64,000 nt of DNA from Paenibacillus chondroitinus NBRC 15376 (GTDB lineage: Bacteria; Bacillota; Bacilli; Paenibacillales; NBRC-103111): NCBI RefSeq assembly GCF_004000765.1, contig NZ_BILW01000013.1:1-64000 (forward strand), written 5' to 3'. Numbering within the stretch: position 1 is the stretch's first letter; the number at the start of each line of letters is the position of its first letter. Positions 25,589-34,607 of the stretch are shown piece after piece. The translations under genes were made by a program, and so were the position numbers. The notes beneath the pieces were generated by a model. The model made no database searches, was not told where the DNA came from, and was given only the letters and a program-made list of their open reading frames with translations.

Positions 25589-27040
25589 TTAGTAGCGCGA
25601 AGTTACCATCTTCTTACGGGTGTAGAATTCAACCCCGTCTCTGCCATTGGCATGCAAATCCCCATAGAAGGATTTCTTGAAACCCGAGAATGGAAAGAAG
25701 GCCATCGGCGCAGGCACTCCGACATTAATGCCCAGCATACCCGCATCGATCTGTTCGCGAAATTGCCTGATTGCTTTTGCACTGTCTGTATACAGACACG
25801 CGCCATTGGCAAATTCCGAACGGTTGGCGATCTCAATCGCTTCCTTCAGGCTGCTTGCGCGAACGATGCTTAAGACCGGCGCAAAAATTTCATCCTGCCA
25901 AATTTTCATATCGGTTTGCACCCCGTCAAAAATCGTCGGGCCGACAAAAAATCCGCCCCCCTGTGCCGCCGCCGCATCTCGTCCGTCCACGACCATTGAA
26001 GCTCCTTCGCGAATCCCCGCTTCAATATAGTCGATCGTCCTGTCTTTATGGGACGACCGGATAACCGGACCGAGGAAGACATCGGGTTCAAGCCCATTGC
26101 CAATCTTCATCCGACTTGCCGCTTCCTGCAATTTATTCACCAAAGTGTCAGCGATGTCTCCTACGGCTACGACAACGGAACAGGCCATGCACCGTTCACC
26201 AGCCGAGCCGAACGCTGCGCCCAAGATATTGCTGACCGTAAGTTCCAGATCGGCGTCAGGCAGCACGATGCTATGATTTTTGGCTCCTGCCAGGGCTTGA
26301 ACTCTCTTTCCATGAGCGGCGGAGGATTTGTACACATACTCAGCAACAGGTTGGGAACCTACGAACGAAATGGCCTGGATGTCCGGGTGCTCGATCATCC
26401 CGTTCACGATCTCCTTCGAGCCGTGGACAATGTTGAGCACGCCTTCCGGAAGCCCCGCTTCCGTGAACAACTCTGCCAAACGGTTCGCTAACAGCGGAGT
26501 TCGTTCCGATGGCTTCAGAATAAACGTGTTCCCGCAAGAGATCGCCAACGGAAACATCCAGCATGGCACCATCATCGGAAAGTTAAAGGGCGAGATGCCC
26601 GCAACGACACCAAGCGGATACCGGTACATGCCCGATTCGATACCCGTCGCAATGTCGGGCAGCTGGGAACCCATCATCAGCGTTGGTGAACCCGCCGCAA
26701 ACTCGACGCATTCGATCCCGCGCTGCACTTCGCCATAGGCTTCCGTGTAGCTTTTGCCGTTCTCCTGCGTAATAAGCCGGGCAAGCTCGTCCCAGTGTTC
26801 TACCAAAAGCTGCTGGTATTTAAAAAGAATGCGCGCACGCTTCGGTACCGGGGTCTCTCTCCAGGCTGTGAAGCTGCTGCGTGCTGCTTCTACTGCCGCA
26901 TGCAAGTCACTGCGCGTAGACAGAGGGACTCGCGCAATAGGTTCTCCTGTCGCCGGGTTCGGCACGATCTCATAGGAGGAGCTATCGGACGGAACCCACC
27001 TGCCCCCGACATAATTTTGTAAAACCGGAATCGTTGTCAT
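25589..27040 (-). CDS. Aldehyde dehydrogenase of the methylmalonate-semialdehyde dehydrogenase (MmsA/IolA) type
   Basis: About 483 residues, the family's usual length. [19 protein letters not shown] and LKPSERTPL bind [14 protein letters not shown] and the catalytic Cys in [11 protein letters not shown] match CoA-acylating malonate/methylmalonate semialdehyde dehydrogenases. The ATG at 27040 is 7 nt after AAGGAG and overlaps the stop of the alcohol dehydrogenase gene. Here it would oxidise an aldehyde made during sugar or sugar-acid breakdown; the exact substrate is not determined. Last gene of the GHL6, alcohol dehydrogenase, aldehyde dehydrogenase operon. Confidence 0.82.
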   Translation of the reverse strand: MTTIPVLQNYVGGRWVPSDSSSYEIVPNPATGEPIARVPLSTRSDLHAAVEAARSSFTAWRETPVPKRARILFKYQQLLVEHWDELARLITQENGKSYTEAYGEVQRGIECVEFAAGSPTLMMGSQLPDIATGIESGMYRYPLGVVAGISPFNFPMMVPCWMFPLAISCGNTFILKPSERTPLLANRLAELFTEAGLPEGVLNIVHGSKEIVNGMIEHPDIQAISFVGSQPVAEYVYKSSAAHGKRVQALAGAKNHSIVLPDADLELTVSNILGAAFGSAGERCMACSVVVAVGDIADTLVNKLQEAASRMKIGNGLEPDVFLGPVIRSSHKDRTIDYIEAGIREGASMVVDGRDAAAAQGGGFFVGPTIFDGVQTDMKIWQDEIFAPVLSIVRASSLKEAIEIANRSEFANGACLYTDSAKAIRQFREQIDAGMLGINVGVPAPMAFFPFSGFKKSFYGDLHANGRDGVEFYTRKKMVTSRY

Positions 27041-28230
27041 CGCGCCGCTCCTTCTTCTTTCTTTAATTCGTAATCGTAGCAAATACGATATAACGCTTCG
27101 ATTTCACCTGCGGTTACAGATCTGGGATGATGGCCTGGACTTCCGCTAGCTATCGCGTCAGCCGCCATCTGTGGAATCGCCTTGTCAAACGCCTCGCGCT
27201 CGATTCCCCAATCACGTAAATTCGGAATTTTCATGAGGCTGCATAATGTCCGAACCTCCTCCATGACGGCGGCTGACAGCCTGTCTCTTTCGCTGTCAAC
27301 AAGGTCGGGTCGCATCACGCGCCCGATCTCCGCTATACGCTCCTGCGCATAGCCCGATGTAAATTCAAGGACAGCAGGCAGCAGCATTGCGTTGGATATT
27401 CCGTGAGGAACGTGGAACAGCGCTCCCAGCGGTCGGGACATCCCGTGAATCAAGGTCACCGAAGCGTTGGAGAATGCGGCACCCGCCAGCATAGAGCCAA
27501 GTGCGATTTGAGCGAAGTCTTCCGCATCCCCCTTTTTCGCGTAACAGACGGGCAAATGTTTGATCAATAAGGCAATGGCTTGCAGTGCCCAACCGTCACT
27601 TAGCGGATTGGCCTTCCGGGACCAGTACGCCTCGATGGCGTGGCACAATGCGTCGATCCCCGACGATGCGATGACAGATGGAGGGCATGACATGCACAGC
27701 AGCGCATCTATGATCGCAACTTGCGGCACCAGCTCCGGCTGGGCGATCATCATTTTGACATCCCTGCGGGTATCAATGATGACCGTCACTTTCGTGACCT
27801 CAGACCCTGTACCCGCTGTCGTTGGTATGGCGATCAAAGGCAATGGCCGATTCGCGAACTTTTTCATACCGCCGACATAGTCTCCGATATATCCTGTGTT
27901 CGTCATCATGGCAGCGGTCGCTTTGGCGGCGTCGATGCAGCTGCCTCCTCCCAAAGCGACAATCACATCGCACTGCTCCTGCCGGCAGATGGCGAGCGCT
28001 TCATCCACATGCCGGTCGGTTGGCTCCGTCTCAACACCACTATAGATCGCACAGGAGAAGCCTGCTTGTTCCAAATAATTTCTGCATGTCTGGACGTGCC
28101 CGATTTGCGCCATAACGGGATCGCTAACGATTAGGGCTTTGCTTCCCAGACTCGATGCATAGGAAGCCACTTCCGAGAATGCGCCTAATCCAATGCTGAT
28201 TCTCGACGGCATCAAAATCTCATGAATCAT
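27037..28230 (-). CDS. Iron-containing alcohol dehydrogenase
   Basis: About 397 residues. It has the NAD-binding [14 protein letters not shown], the phosphate-binding [12 protein letters not shown], and metal ligands in [15 protein letters not shown] and [18 protein letters not shown]. The ATG chosen lies 9 nt after GGGGG; ATGs upstream overlap that site. Between the GHL6-like gene (14 bp gap) and the aldehyde dehydrogenase gene (4 bp overlap), it probably interconverts an alcohol or lactaldehyde-type intermediate. Family assignment is firm, substrate unknown. Confidence 0.87.
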   Translation of the reverse strand: MIHEILMPSRISIGLGAFSEVASYASSLGSKALIVSDPVMAQIGHVQTCRNYLEQAGFSCAIYSGVETEPTDRHVDEALAICRQEQCDVIVALGGGSCIDAAKATAAMMTNTGYIGDYVGGMKKFANRPLPLIAIPTTAGTGSEVTKVTVIIDTRRDVKMMIAQPELVPQVAIIDALLCMSCPPSVIASSGIDALCHAIEAYWSRKANPLSDGWALQAIALLIKHLPVCYAKKGDAEDFAQIALGSMLAGAAFSNASVTLIHGMSRPLGALFHVPHGISNAMLLPAVLEFTSGYAQERIAEIGRVMRPDLVDSERDRLSAAVMEEVRTLCSLMKIPNLRDWGIEREAFDKAIPQMAADAIASGSPGHHPRSVTAGEIEALYRICYDYELKKEEGAAR

Positions 28231-28244
28231 GCTGAGCATCCCCC

Positions 28245-30389
28245 TCATTCAAAAACAACGACATCATAATCCAAGATGCTCGACACGACGACAGAAGCAG
28301 CATCTCCTTCTCTGGTCATCGTTAATGGGCTATGATCGGACAGCCTGAAAGCTCGCTGTGGCTCGAAACCATCACCTAACGGCAAACGAATCGTCACGTC
28401 ACGGGCCGGAATGAGTTGTCTGAACATTCTCCGTCCGCCATTCACGTTCACAAGATGAACCAGACGCCGTTTTTCTTGAACTCGTAAGGTTGCCAGCAGC
28501 GTCTCCGGAGCCTCCACCTGCAGCGGCAAAGTCTCCATTGTCGTCCATAACACCGCATTTACCAGCAAAAGCGCCCAATCCGGATAACCGTATCGCGCAA
28601 ACGCCGTATCCTGTTGCCCCGGAAAATAAACCGTTCTGCCGCCGCCAATATGCTCTCTGGCAATCAGCATCGGCATTCCGGTATCCGGCTCCAGCGTGTA
28701 TGACTGCCCCTCGGGGAAAACGCGGAATGGCGCGGACAACGTCAACGGCACGTCGGAATCTTGGTCTGCGGCGACCCGGCAATAAGCGTTTGAAGCCGGA
28801 ATGACCGATGTATCCCCAAGTCGATCCAGCAAAGGATGCGAGGAATTTTGTACATTCAAATAGCTTTGCTTATATACACCATTCTCCTCTCCCGTCACGG
28901 AATTCGTACTTATATAGGAGACACCTAATAAATCTGCCAGTAAAAAGTCTGACCGCTTGCTGCCGTCCGTATCAAACAAGGAAGTTTCAAATGTAGCGAT
29001 GACACTGCCGCCGTTCTTCGCATATTGGTTAAGTGCGGCTGCCGTCTCTTCCGACATGCAGGCAGTGGAAGGCAGAATGATCGTCCGGTATTTGCCGAGA
29101 TTCCCCTTCTTCACTACGGCATCCGAGATGATATCAAACGGAATGTGATGATCCGACAGCGCCAATTCAATTCCTCTGATCGCATCGACATAGTTCATCT
29201 TTGGCTTCTCTTTTCCATAGTAAAAAAGGGTATCCTGGGAGTATACGATGGCTACGTTTGCACCGGATCGGTCATCGTTATAATATGCTTGATTATCCGC
29301 GACAAAGTGATACAGCGATTTCACCGCCGGAAAACCTCTCTGATCCTGATGTCCCTGAATCGGTCCTCCGGATAAATTCAAGATGGCATTGCCCCCGTTG
29401 GCGTATATCTGGGCCATATACACCTTTTGCTCAGCCGGCGGCACAGCATTTCTACGCCACGGCCACGCTTGGAAATAGGAGGCCAGCACCCAAGGCTGAT
29501 GATCGCTGACATTGTCCAGGAAGTTCGCTTCCTCCGCAGGCCACAGCAGAAAGTCCCAGTGGCTTGACTCCCCTTCCACACGAATCCGGGTTTGCGCTTC
29601 CACTTGAACCGCGTCGATATAGGCCGCCATTCCTTCAATATCCAACGCGCCTTTGGTCGTCCATCCTGTTTCCCCAAAACACACGCTGTTACACATCACC
29701 GGCATATTCGGATCAAGCGATTTCACTAAGTCATACAAAAATTTGGAGCGCTCCACGACACGCTGCTGCCGCCACCGTTGGAAAGTTCCCCAGACAGGAT
29801 CGTTCCAATCCTCTTTCACCGGAATTTGGCTGCCGGCATAAGCTCCGAATGCTTCTCTGCAGCGGGAACAATGACAAATCCCGTTGCCATAAGAGGAAAA
29901 GCCGTAGCTTCCTCCGCCGAATTTGATGCCGTCGACGTCGTAGCGCATCACGATTTCGCGTAAAATTTCCGCTAAATATTCATTTTGATATCCGCTTAGC
30001 GGACATGCGATATAAAAATCGCCCAAATCCTGATTTGCTTTATACGGCTTGCCTTCATGGTCACAGGAGCACCAATCCGGATGTTCCAACGCAGCATTAC
30101 CCGGAATCAGACTCAGATCCATTGCTGCCACCGCGCGGATATCATAAGATTGAACCGCTTTCACGATTTCCCCTGTCAGATCCCGATCGCCCAAAAAAGG
30201 ACTTTTTCTGATCGACAAGTTGGTAGGATGCACCGTCACATACCCTGCGCAAAAAAACGACAGCACATTTACACCGAGTTCATTCAAATCTTTTGCAAAA
30301 CGCTCCGTGTCAAAATCAAGACAATCGACATCCCTGATTGTCAGATGTACGCCTCTGCTTCGCTTGCTCAACCAATCCGATTTCGCCAT
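28245..30389 (-). CDS. Putative glycoside hydrolase: GHL6-like TIM barrel plus beta-galactosidase trimerisation-like domain
   Basis: About 714 residues, no signal peptide. The N-terminal 330 residues form a TIM barrel resembling the hypothetical glycosyl hydrolase 6 group (LNELGVNVLSFFCAGYV; VDGIKFGGGSYGFSSYG; CHCSRCREAFG). A flavodoxin-like domain of the GH42 trimerisation type follows at about residues 385-600 (ANVAIVYSQDTLFYYG; TIILPSTACMSEE). The ATG follows GGAGG at 6 nt. First gene of the operon with the alcohol and aldehyde dehydrogenases, under regulon promoter 3. Activity untested for this group; a role on the imported oligosaccharide is inferred. Confidence 0.72.
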   Translation of the reverse strand: MAKSDWLSKRSRGVHLTIRDVDCLDFDTERFAKDLNELGVNVLSFFCAGYVTVHPTNLSIRKSPFLGDRDLTGEIVKAVQSYDIRAVAAMDLSLIPGNAALEHPDWCSCDHEGKPYKANQDLGDFYIACPLSGYQNEYLAEILREIVMRYDVDGIKFGGGSYGFSSYGNGICHCSRCREAFGAYAGSQIPVKEDWNDPVWGTFQRWRQQRVVERSKFLYDLVKSLDPNMPVMCNSVCFGETGWTTKGALDIEGMAAYIDAVQVEAQTRIRVEGESSHWDFLLWPAEEANFLDNVSDHQPWVLASYFQAWPWRRNAVPPAEQKVYMAQIYANGGNAILNLSGGPIQGHQDQRGFPAVKSLYHFVADNQAYYNDDRSGANVAIVYSQDTLFYYGKEKPKMNYVDAIRGIELALSDHHIPFDIISDAVVKKGNLGKYRTIILPSTACMSEETAAALNQYAKNGGSVIATFETSLFDTDGSKRSDFLLADLLGVSYISTNSVTGEENGVYKQSYLNVQNSSHPLLDRLGDTSVIPASNAYCRVAADQDSDVPLTLSAPFRVFPEGQSYTLEPDTGMPMLIAREHIGGGRTVYFPGQQDTAFARYGYPDWALLLVNAVLWTTMETLPLQVEAPETLLATLRVQEKRRLVHLVNVNGGRRMFRQLIPARDVTIRLPLGDGFEPQRAFRLSDHSPLTMTREGDAASVVVSSILDYDVVVFE

Positions 30390-30431
30390 ATTTATCCTCC
30401 AATATGCGTAGTGTGAACTCTGCCCAATCTG

Positions 30432-30512
30432 ATTATAGATACGGATAATGCCGCATCCTATAGACACATTTTGTTACGATGCCCCTGCTCTTGCTCAGCG
30501 CAATATTTGTCC
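30432..30512 (-). promoter_or_regulatory. Regulon promoter 3: -10 plus inverted-repeat operator for the GHL6 operon
   Basis: Minus-strand order: distal half GACAAATATTG (30511-30501), 27-bp spacer, proximal half (30473-30463; GACACATTTTG on the plus strand), 25 bp, and consensus -10 TATAAT (30437-30432). The proximal half is followed by TATAGGATGC exactly as at promoter 1. No -35 match. Confidence 0.75.
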
Positions 30513-30566
30513 AAGAAGGCATAATCTGTCCTACAGTTGTTAAGCAAGTAGAAGTCATCTACTTGC

Positions 30567-32669
30567 TTATGTCTGATTATCGCCGGCGTGTACAAAGGCA
30601 ATATCTTCAAGTACCTGCGGACGATACAGCTCCCATGAGAAAGGTGTCTTGCCAAGGTGCATCAAGGGATGTTCTACATAGTGCGCCTTGGTTACTGCGA
30701 TCAGCCGCTCCCAATGTCCGGCTGCGTGCGGCGCCTCCAGAAGCTGAATCGCATGAAGGCGTTCGGCTTCGTCTCCAGTTCTTCTATACAGCTCATAAGA
30801 AACGGCTGCCCGTAGTTTATCTGCAAAATAATAATTCAGATGAGCCCATGCTTCAATGTCGGCCTTTTCACAACAGAGTACAGGGGTATCGGCTTTAATA
30901 GCCGCCAACCATTCGAGCCCGTGATTGGCATCAGACTCCAGCGTCTCTGCCAGCTTAAGGGGTGAAATCCTGTCCGTTGTTCGTCCTTCTAAGCGTTGGT
31001 CCACATATTCGGATACCGATAGATATTCCGGATTGAATGTTTTCCGCTCCAGAAGATCCTGCAACGAAATAAACGATGCGCCTCCATCGTATTCCGCTTC
31101 GTCCGTGGACATGAAGCCTTCGGCATACAAGGTGAAATCCCATGTGAACGAGAACATGGACGCGAGGGCCATTGGCATTTTACAAACAGCTGCATACGCT
31201 TTCAATAATGGCACTCCAATCGGTGCACGATGGCGTTGTTCAATCGCTTTCTCAAATACACGGTCAGGTGTATCCGGTTCATACAGCAGCCTTCCCCATA
31301 GCATGTAATACAGCCAGTTCTTTTCAAACAGATAAGTCCAGTCCATATGATCGCTATCTTTCAGATGGGCGTAATCAATGCCGGGAATCATGCATTCCGA
31401 CCCGATATAGTAGCCACCAACATAGTCCTGCCCGTTCTCTGTAATATGCTCCCGAATGAAATCCGGCTGCGCCCAGCGAAGCGTGAAGAAGTCCTCGTTG
31501 CGGACCATCCAGGTGATTTTATAATTCGTTGGCGACGGTTTCCAATACCCCTCCATCCCATTCGAGCCACCATGCGTCAGCAGCAACTTCGAGGAGGAGT
31601 AGGCATGCGACCAATTGAATTTAACTTCCACCCATACTGGTTCAGGCATGAAGCCATTACTTTCTATCGCATTTCGCGTGATGGAAGGATCTACGGAAAA
31701 CGGTGCGCGATGAATGAATTTTACCGGCCGGCTGGCTTGCTTCATCCCCTCAAAATAAACGTCATTGACCCAATCCTGTCGACTTTGCGGCGTCATATCG
31801 TTCATTCTTTCCCCTAGCGAAATGCCGAGTCCAGTAAGATCCGGATACTCTTCAATCAGCTGAGTAACACATTCCCGGGTATATTGTTTGATCATGTCCG
31901 TGGAGTAAGAATCTCCATAATGATAAAAGGTTTCGTCGCTTATCGCTTGTGGATCGTAATGCTCCCGATAGGCTTCCGATACGAAAATGTTCCAATTGAC
32001 CATATACGTCTCGATTCCACGTTCTTTGGCCATCCGGAATAAAGCGGTCCAGTACTGCTTCCATTCCGCTAGTTCTTCCTCATTGAAAGGGCATGCCTTC
32101 GGAAAATGCACAGGACGAATCATGTAGGGAAACGGATGCAAATTCCACAACGTCAGAACGTTATAGCGGTTCTCAGCCATCATATCGAGAAACTTTTGCC
32201 AGAAGGCAAGATCACGGACCGTGTCCTTTTGAAGCTCAAAACACGCATTCCTCCGGTAACTTGACCAAGGAAGATTGAATTTGATGGCACGGAATGGAAA
32301 GCGGGCATTCATGACACATGGTGGGATGGCTGTCAGCGATCCATGTGCCCGGAGCCGCTCTTCCAGCTCCAGCGTTCCGTACATGGCCCCCGCTTCATCC
32401 CCGGCCAAAATGTACCAGGTTAAGGTGCTATGCCCTTCCCGCTTACGAATCTCGAAACCCTCTGGAGCGACAGAGGGATCTATGGTTATGCCATGTTTAG
32501 TGGCCGCTTCCTCCCTATCGGAGATGATGATTACGCTCGTAGATACAACGTTAGCTGCTATATCCAAAGGTTTAACTGGCCCCTCAAATCTTGCAATGGT
32601 GTCTAGCAGCTTAGAAGCTGCAAAACGGATCATGGATGAATCCATGTGATACACAACGGTCGTAGTCAC
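30567..32669 (-). CDS. Second GH67-like putative glycoside hydrolase
   Basis: About 700 residues, homologous along its length to the protein at 16093-18177. Shared marks: AGAMYGTLELEERL closing the N-terminal domain, FRAIKFNLPW, MMAENRYNVLTLWNLHP, the Glu in LGISLGERM, RNEDFFTLRWAQPD, and a helical C-terminal domain. It is cytoplasmic. The GTG start follows AAGGAG at 10 nt. A monocistronic unit under regulon promoter 4, with no hairpin terminator before the GHL6 promoter. Two diverged copies suggest two linkages or two residues of one glycan. Confidence 0.7.
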   Translation of the reverse strand: MTTTVVYHMDSSMIRFAASKLLDTIARFEGPVKPLDIAANVVSTSVIIISDREEAATKHGITIDPSVAPEGFEIRKREGHSTLTWYILAGDEAGAMYGTLELEERLRAHGSLTAIPPCVMNARFPFRAIKFNLPWSSYRRNACFELQKDTVRDLAFWQKFLDMMAENRYNVLTLWNLHPFPYMIRPVHFPKACPFNEEELAEWKQYWTALFRMAKERGIETYMVNWNIFVSEAYREHYDPQAISDETFYHYGDSYSTDMIKQYTRECVTQLIEEYPDLTGLGISLGERMNDMTPQSRQDWVNDVYFEGMKQASRPVKFIHRAPFSVDPSITRNAIESNGFMPEPVWVEVKFNWSHAYSSSKLLLTHGGSNGMEGYWKPSPTNYKITWMVRNEDFFTLRWAQPDFIREHITENGQDYVGGYYIGSECMIPGIDYAHLKDSDHMDWTYLFEKNWLYYMLWGRLLYEPDTPDRVFEKAIEQRHRAPIGVPLLKAYAAVCKMPMALASMFSFTWDFTLYAEGFMSTDEAEYDGGASFISLQDLLERKTFNPEYLSVSEYVDQRLEGRTTDRISPLKLAETLESDANHGLEWLAAIKADTPVLCCEKADIEAWAHLNYYFADKLRAAVSYELYRRTGDEAERLHAIQLLEAPHAAGHWERLIAVTKAHYVEHPLMHLGKTPFSWELYRPQVLEDIAFVHAGDNQT

Positions 32670-32726
32670 TTTCAGCTCACTCCTTCCCCTCATTAAAGCA
32701 TTATCGTTATCGTTGCTTCCAGCTTG

Positions 32727-32806
32727 ATTGTAACAAGTCATTTCGAGGCATAGAACCGTCAGTTCTTGATGTCCCCTTCCTGCTTAATCAGGAACAATAA
32801 TTGTCT
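32727..32806 (-). promoter_or_regulatory. Regulon promoter 4: -10 plus inverted-repeat operator for the second GH67-like gene
   Basis: Minus-strand order: distal half GACAATTATTG (32805-32795), 26-bp spacer, proximal half (32768-32758; GTCAGTTCTTG on the plus strand), 25 bp, and -10 TACAAT (32732-32727). One position of the core GACA is altered in the proximal half; spacing is the same as at the other sites. Confidence 0.7.
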
Positions 32807-32870
32807 TCCTGATCATTTTTTGTCCGTAACCATTACTGAGAAACACTTGGCGCAGGGTAATCTCAAACTA

Positions 32871-33080
32871 GATGAACTACAGGGCGCTATTCTAGCAAAT
32901 TCAGCCCGTTCCTCGCTCAAGCGGAACTACAGGGGCTTATTTGACCACCTAACCCTGTTTTCTTAAAGAAAATGGACAAATAGCGGCTCACAGTTCCTCT
33001 CCGCGCGAAAAAGAGCCTATTTCGCAGAAATAGCGACCTGTAGTTCCCCTCCCTTGCCCGGAGAAGCCGCTCAAGCGATA
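32871..33080. repeat. Interspersed intergenic repeat, copy 2 (composite)
   Basis: Contains GGAACTACAGG-type modules in both directions: forward at about 32874-32891 and 32923-32942, reverse at about 32977-32998 and 33028-33047 (AAATAGCGACCTGTAGTTCC). Its first 57 bases align with copy 1 at 21223. The mirrored modules could fold into a long imperfect hairpin. No coding potential. With promoter 4 and the following terminator it accounts for this 450-bp gene-free stretch. Confidence 0.8.
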
Positions 33081-33085
33081 GCTGC

Positions 33086-33119
33086 AAAAAGGCCAACCGG
33101 ATAAATTCCGGTCGACCTT
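33086..33119 (-). terminator. Terminator of the malic enzyme operon
   Basis: On the minus strand a 12-bp stem with two mismatches (AAGGTCgACCGG with its partner) closes a 7-nt loop and is followed by TTTTT. It lies 3 bp past the stop codon. Confidence 0.85.
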
Positions 33120-33122
33120 ATC

Positions 33123-34571
33123 TTAACTAATCGGCGTTAACTTGCGTTCTGCAAATTTCGAGCCTCTAAACTCAGGCGGTATTCGACGAGCAACTCCTGT
33201 TTGAATGGCAGCCTGCACCACTTGATCGCGAATTTCCTGTACGACCTTCTCATTAAAAATGGAGGGAATAATATACTGTTCATTTAACTCATCATCTGTG
33301 ACCGTGTAAGCTATGGCCTTCGATGCAGCCAGTTTCATTTCTTCATTAATCTGGCTCGCTCTGCAATCAAGCGCCCCTCGGAATATACCTGGAAAACATA
33401 GCACGTTATTGATTTGGTTCGGAAAGTCGCTACGACCCGTGGCGATCACTCTGACAAAGGGGGCAGCCGCTTCGGGATCGATCTCAGGCGTTGGATTCGC
33501 CATGGCGAAAATGACCGGATCGTTAGCCATACGATGTACCTCTTCCAGCTTCAACACATTCGGTCCGGAAACACCAATGAAAACATCGGCGCCATTCATC
33601 GCATCAGATAAACTGCCTTTCGTATTCTCCTGATTGGTGTTACGCGCCACCCAGTCCCACAATGGATTCTCGTAGATGTTGTCACGTGTCATAATGCCCT
33701 GACGATCCACAGCAAGGATGGTTTTCGCCCCGGCTCCCAACAGCATTTTAACGATAGAAACCCCGGCAGCACCAATCCCCACAACAACAATTCGGATATC
33801 CTCGATTTTCTTTTTGGTTAACCTTAGGCTATTGATCAGTCCGGCTAAAACAACCACCGCTGTCCCGTGTTGGTCATCGTGAAACACTGGAATGTCCAGC
33901 TCTTCCTTCAGGCGGGTTTCAATCTCAAAGCAGCGCGGAGAACTGATATCTTCCAAATTAATTCCACCAAAAGCCGGCGCCATATTCTTAATGGTTCGAA
34001 TAATATCTTCCGTATCTTTGGTATTTAGGCAGATGGGGACAGCGTCCACACCTGCCAATTGCTTAAACAGCATCGCCTTTCCTTCCATCACCGGCATCGC
34101 TGCTTCGGGGCCAATATCACCCAGACCTAGAACGGCTGTACCATCGGAGATCACTGCAACAGTGTTGCGTTTAATCGTCAACGTAAAGGCTTTTTCCGGA
34201 TTTTCATGAATCGCCATGCAGACTTTGGCTACACCAGGTGTATAAACCTTTGATAAATCATCCCGATTTTTCACCGGTATTTTGGGCTGGATTTCAATTT
34301 TGCCCCCCAGGTGCACAAGGAACGTGGGATCCGAGATATGATGCAGGACGACACCCGGAAGCATTCTAATTTTATCCGCAATCAATTCCTCGGCTTGTTC
34401 TCCTAGATTGACGGTAATATCCCTCGTTGTCGATTGTTTATCGGAACGAATCACGTCAATGGCAACGATATCTCCACCGGCACGACTTACGGCATTCGCC
34501 ACTTCACCGAAAGTGGTTACCTTCTGATCCAATTCAATACGCAAGATGAGGCTGTTAGATGAGGTTTTCAC
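33123..34571 (-). CDS. NAD(P)-dependent malic enzyme with N-terminal ACT domain
   Basis: A 482-residue enzyme converting malate to pyruvate and CO2. The N-terminal ACT domain spans about residues 7-80 (LILRIELDQKVTTFGEVANAV). The malic N-terminal domain has VYTPGVAKVC and the metal-site region PVFHDDQHGTA. The Rossmann domain has VVVGIGAAG near residue 265. The ACT domain suggests allosteric control. GTG start after GGAGG. Last gene of the operon with the FAH-family enzyme and malate synthase G, so it drains malate made from glyoxylate. Confidence 0.93.
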   Translation of the reverse strand: MKTSSNSLILRIELDQKVTTFGEVANAVSRAGGDIVAIDVIRSDKQSTTRDITVNLGEQAEELIADKIRMLPGVVLHHISDPTFLVHLGGKIEIQPKIPVKNRDDLSKVYTPGVAKVCMAIHENPEKAFTLTIKRNTVAVISDGTAVLGLGDIGPEAAMPVMEGKAMLFKQLAGVDAVPICLNTKDTEDIIRTIKNMAPAFGGINLEDISSPRCFEIETRLKEELDIPVFHDDQHGTAVVVLAGLINSLRLTKKKIEDIRIVVVGIGAAGVSIVKMLLGAGAKTILAVDRQGIMTRDNIYENPLWDWVARNTNQENTKGSLSDAMNGADVFIGVSGPNVLKLEEVHRMANDPVIFAMANPTPEIDPEAAAPFVRVIATGRSDFPNQINNVLCFPGIFRGALDCRASQINEEMKLAASKAIAYTVTDDELNEQYIIPSIFNEKVVQEIRDQVVQAAIQTGVARRIPPEFRGSKFAERKLTPIS

Positions 34572-34607
34572 AATACTTCTCTCCCTCCGTAATAAGGAAA
34601 TACGTCT

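Noticed and set aside
26048..26491. A 147-codon plus-strand frame inside the aldehyde dehydrogenase gene
   Set aside because: It lies wholly antisense to a well-conserved enzyme, has no recognisable domain and no ribosome binding site. Other long antisense frames in GC-rich genes (for example 24289-24897 and 44429-45082) were dropped for the same reason.
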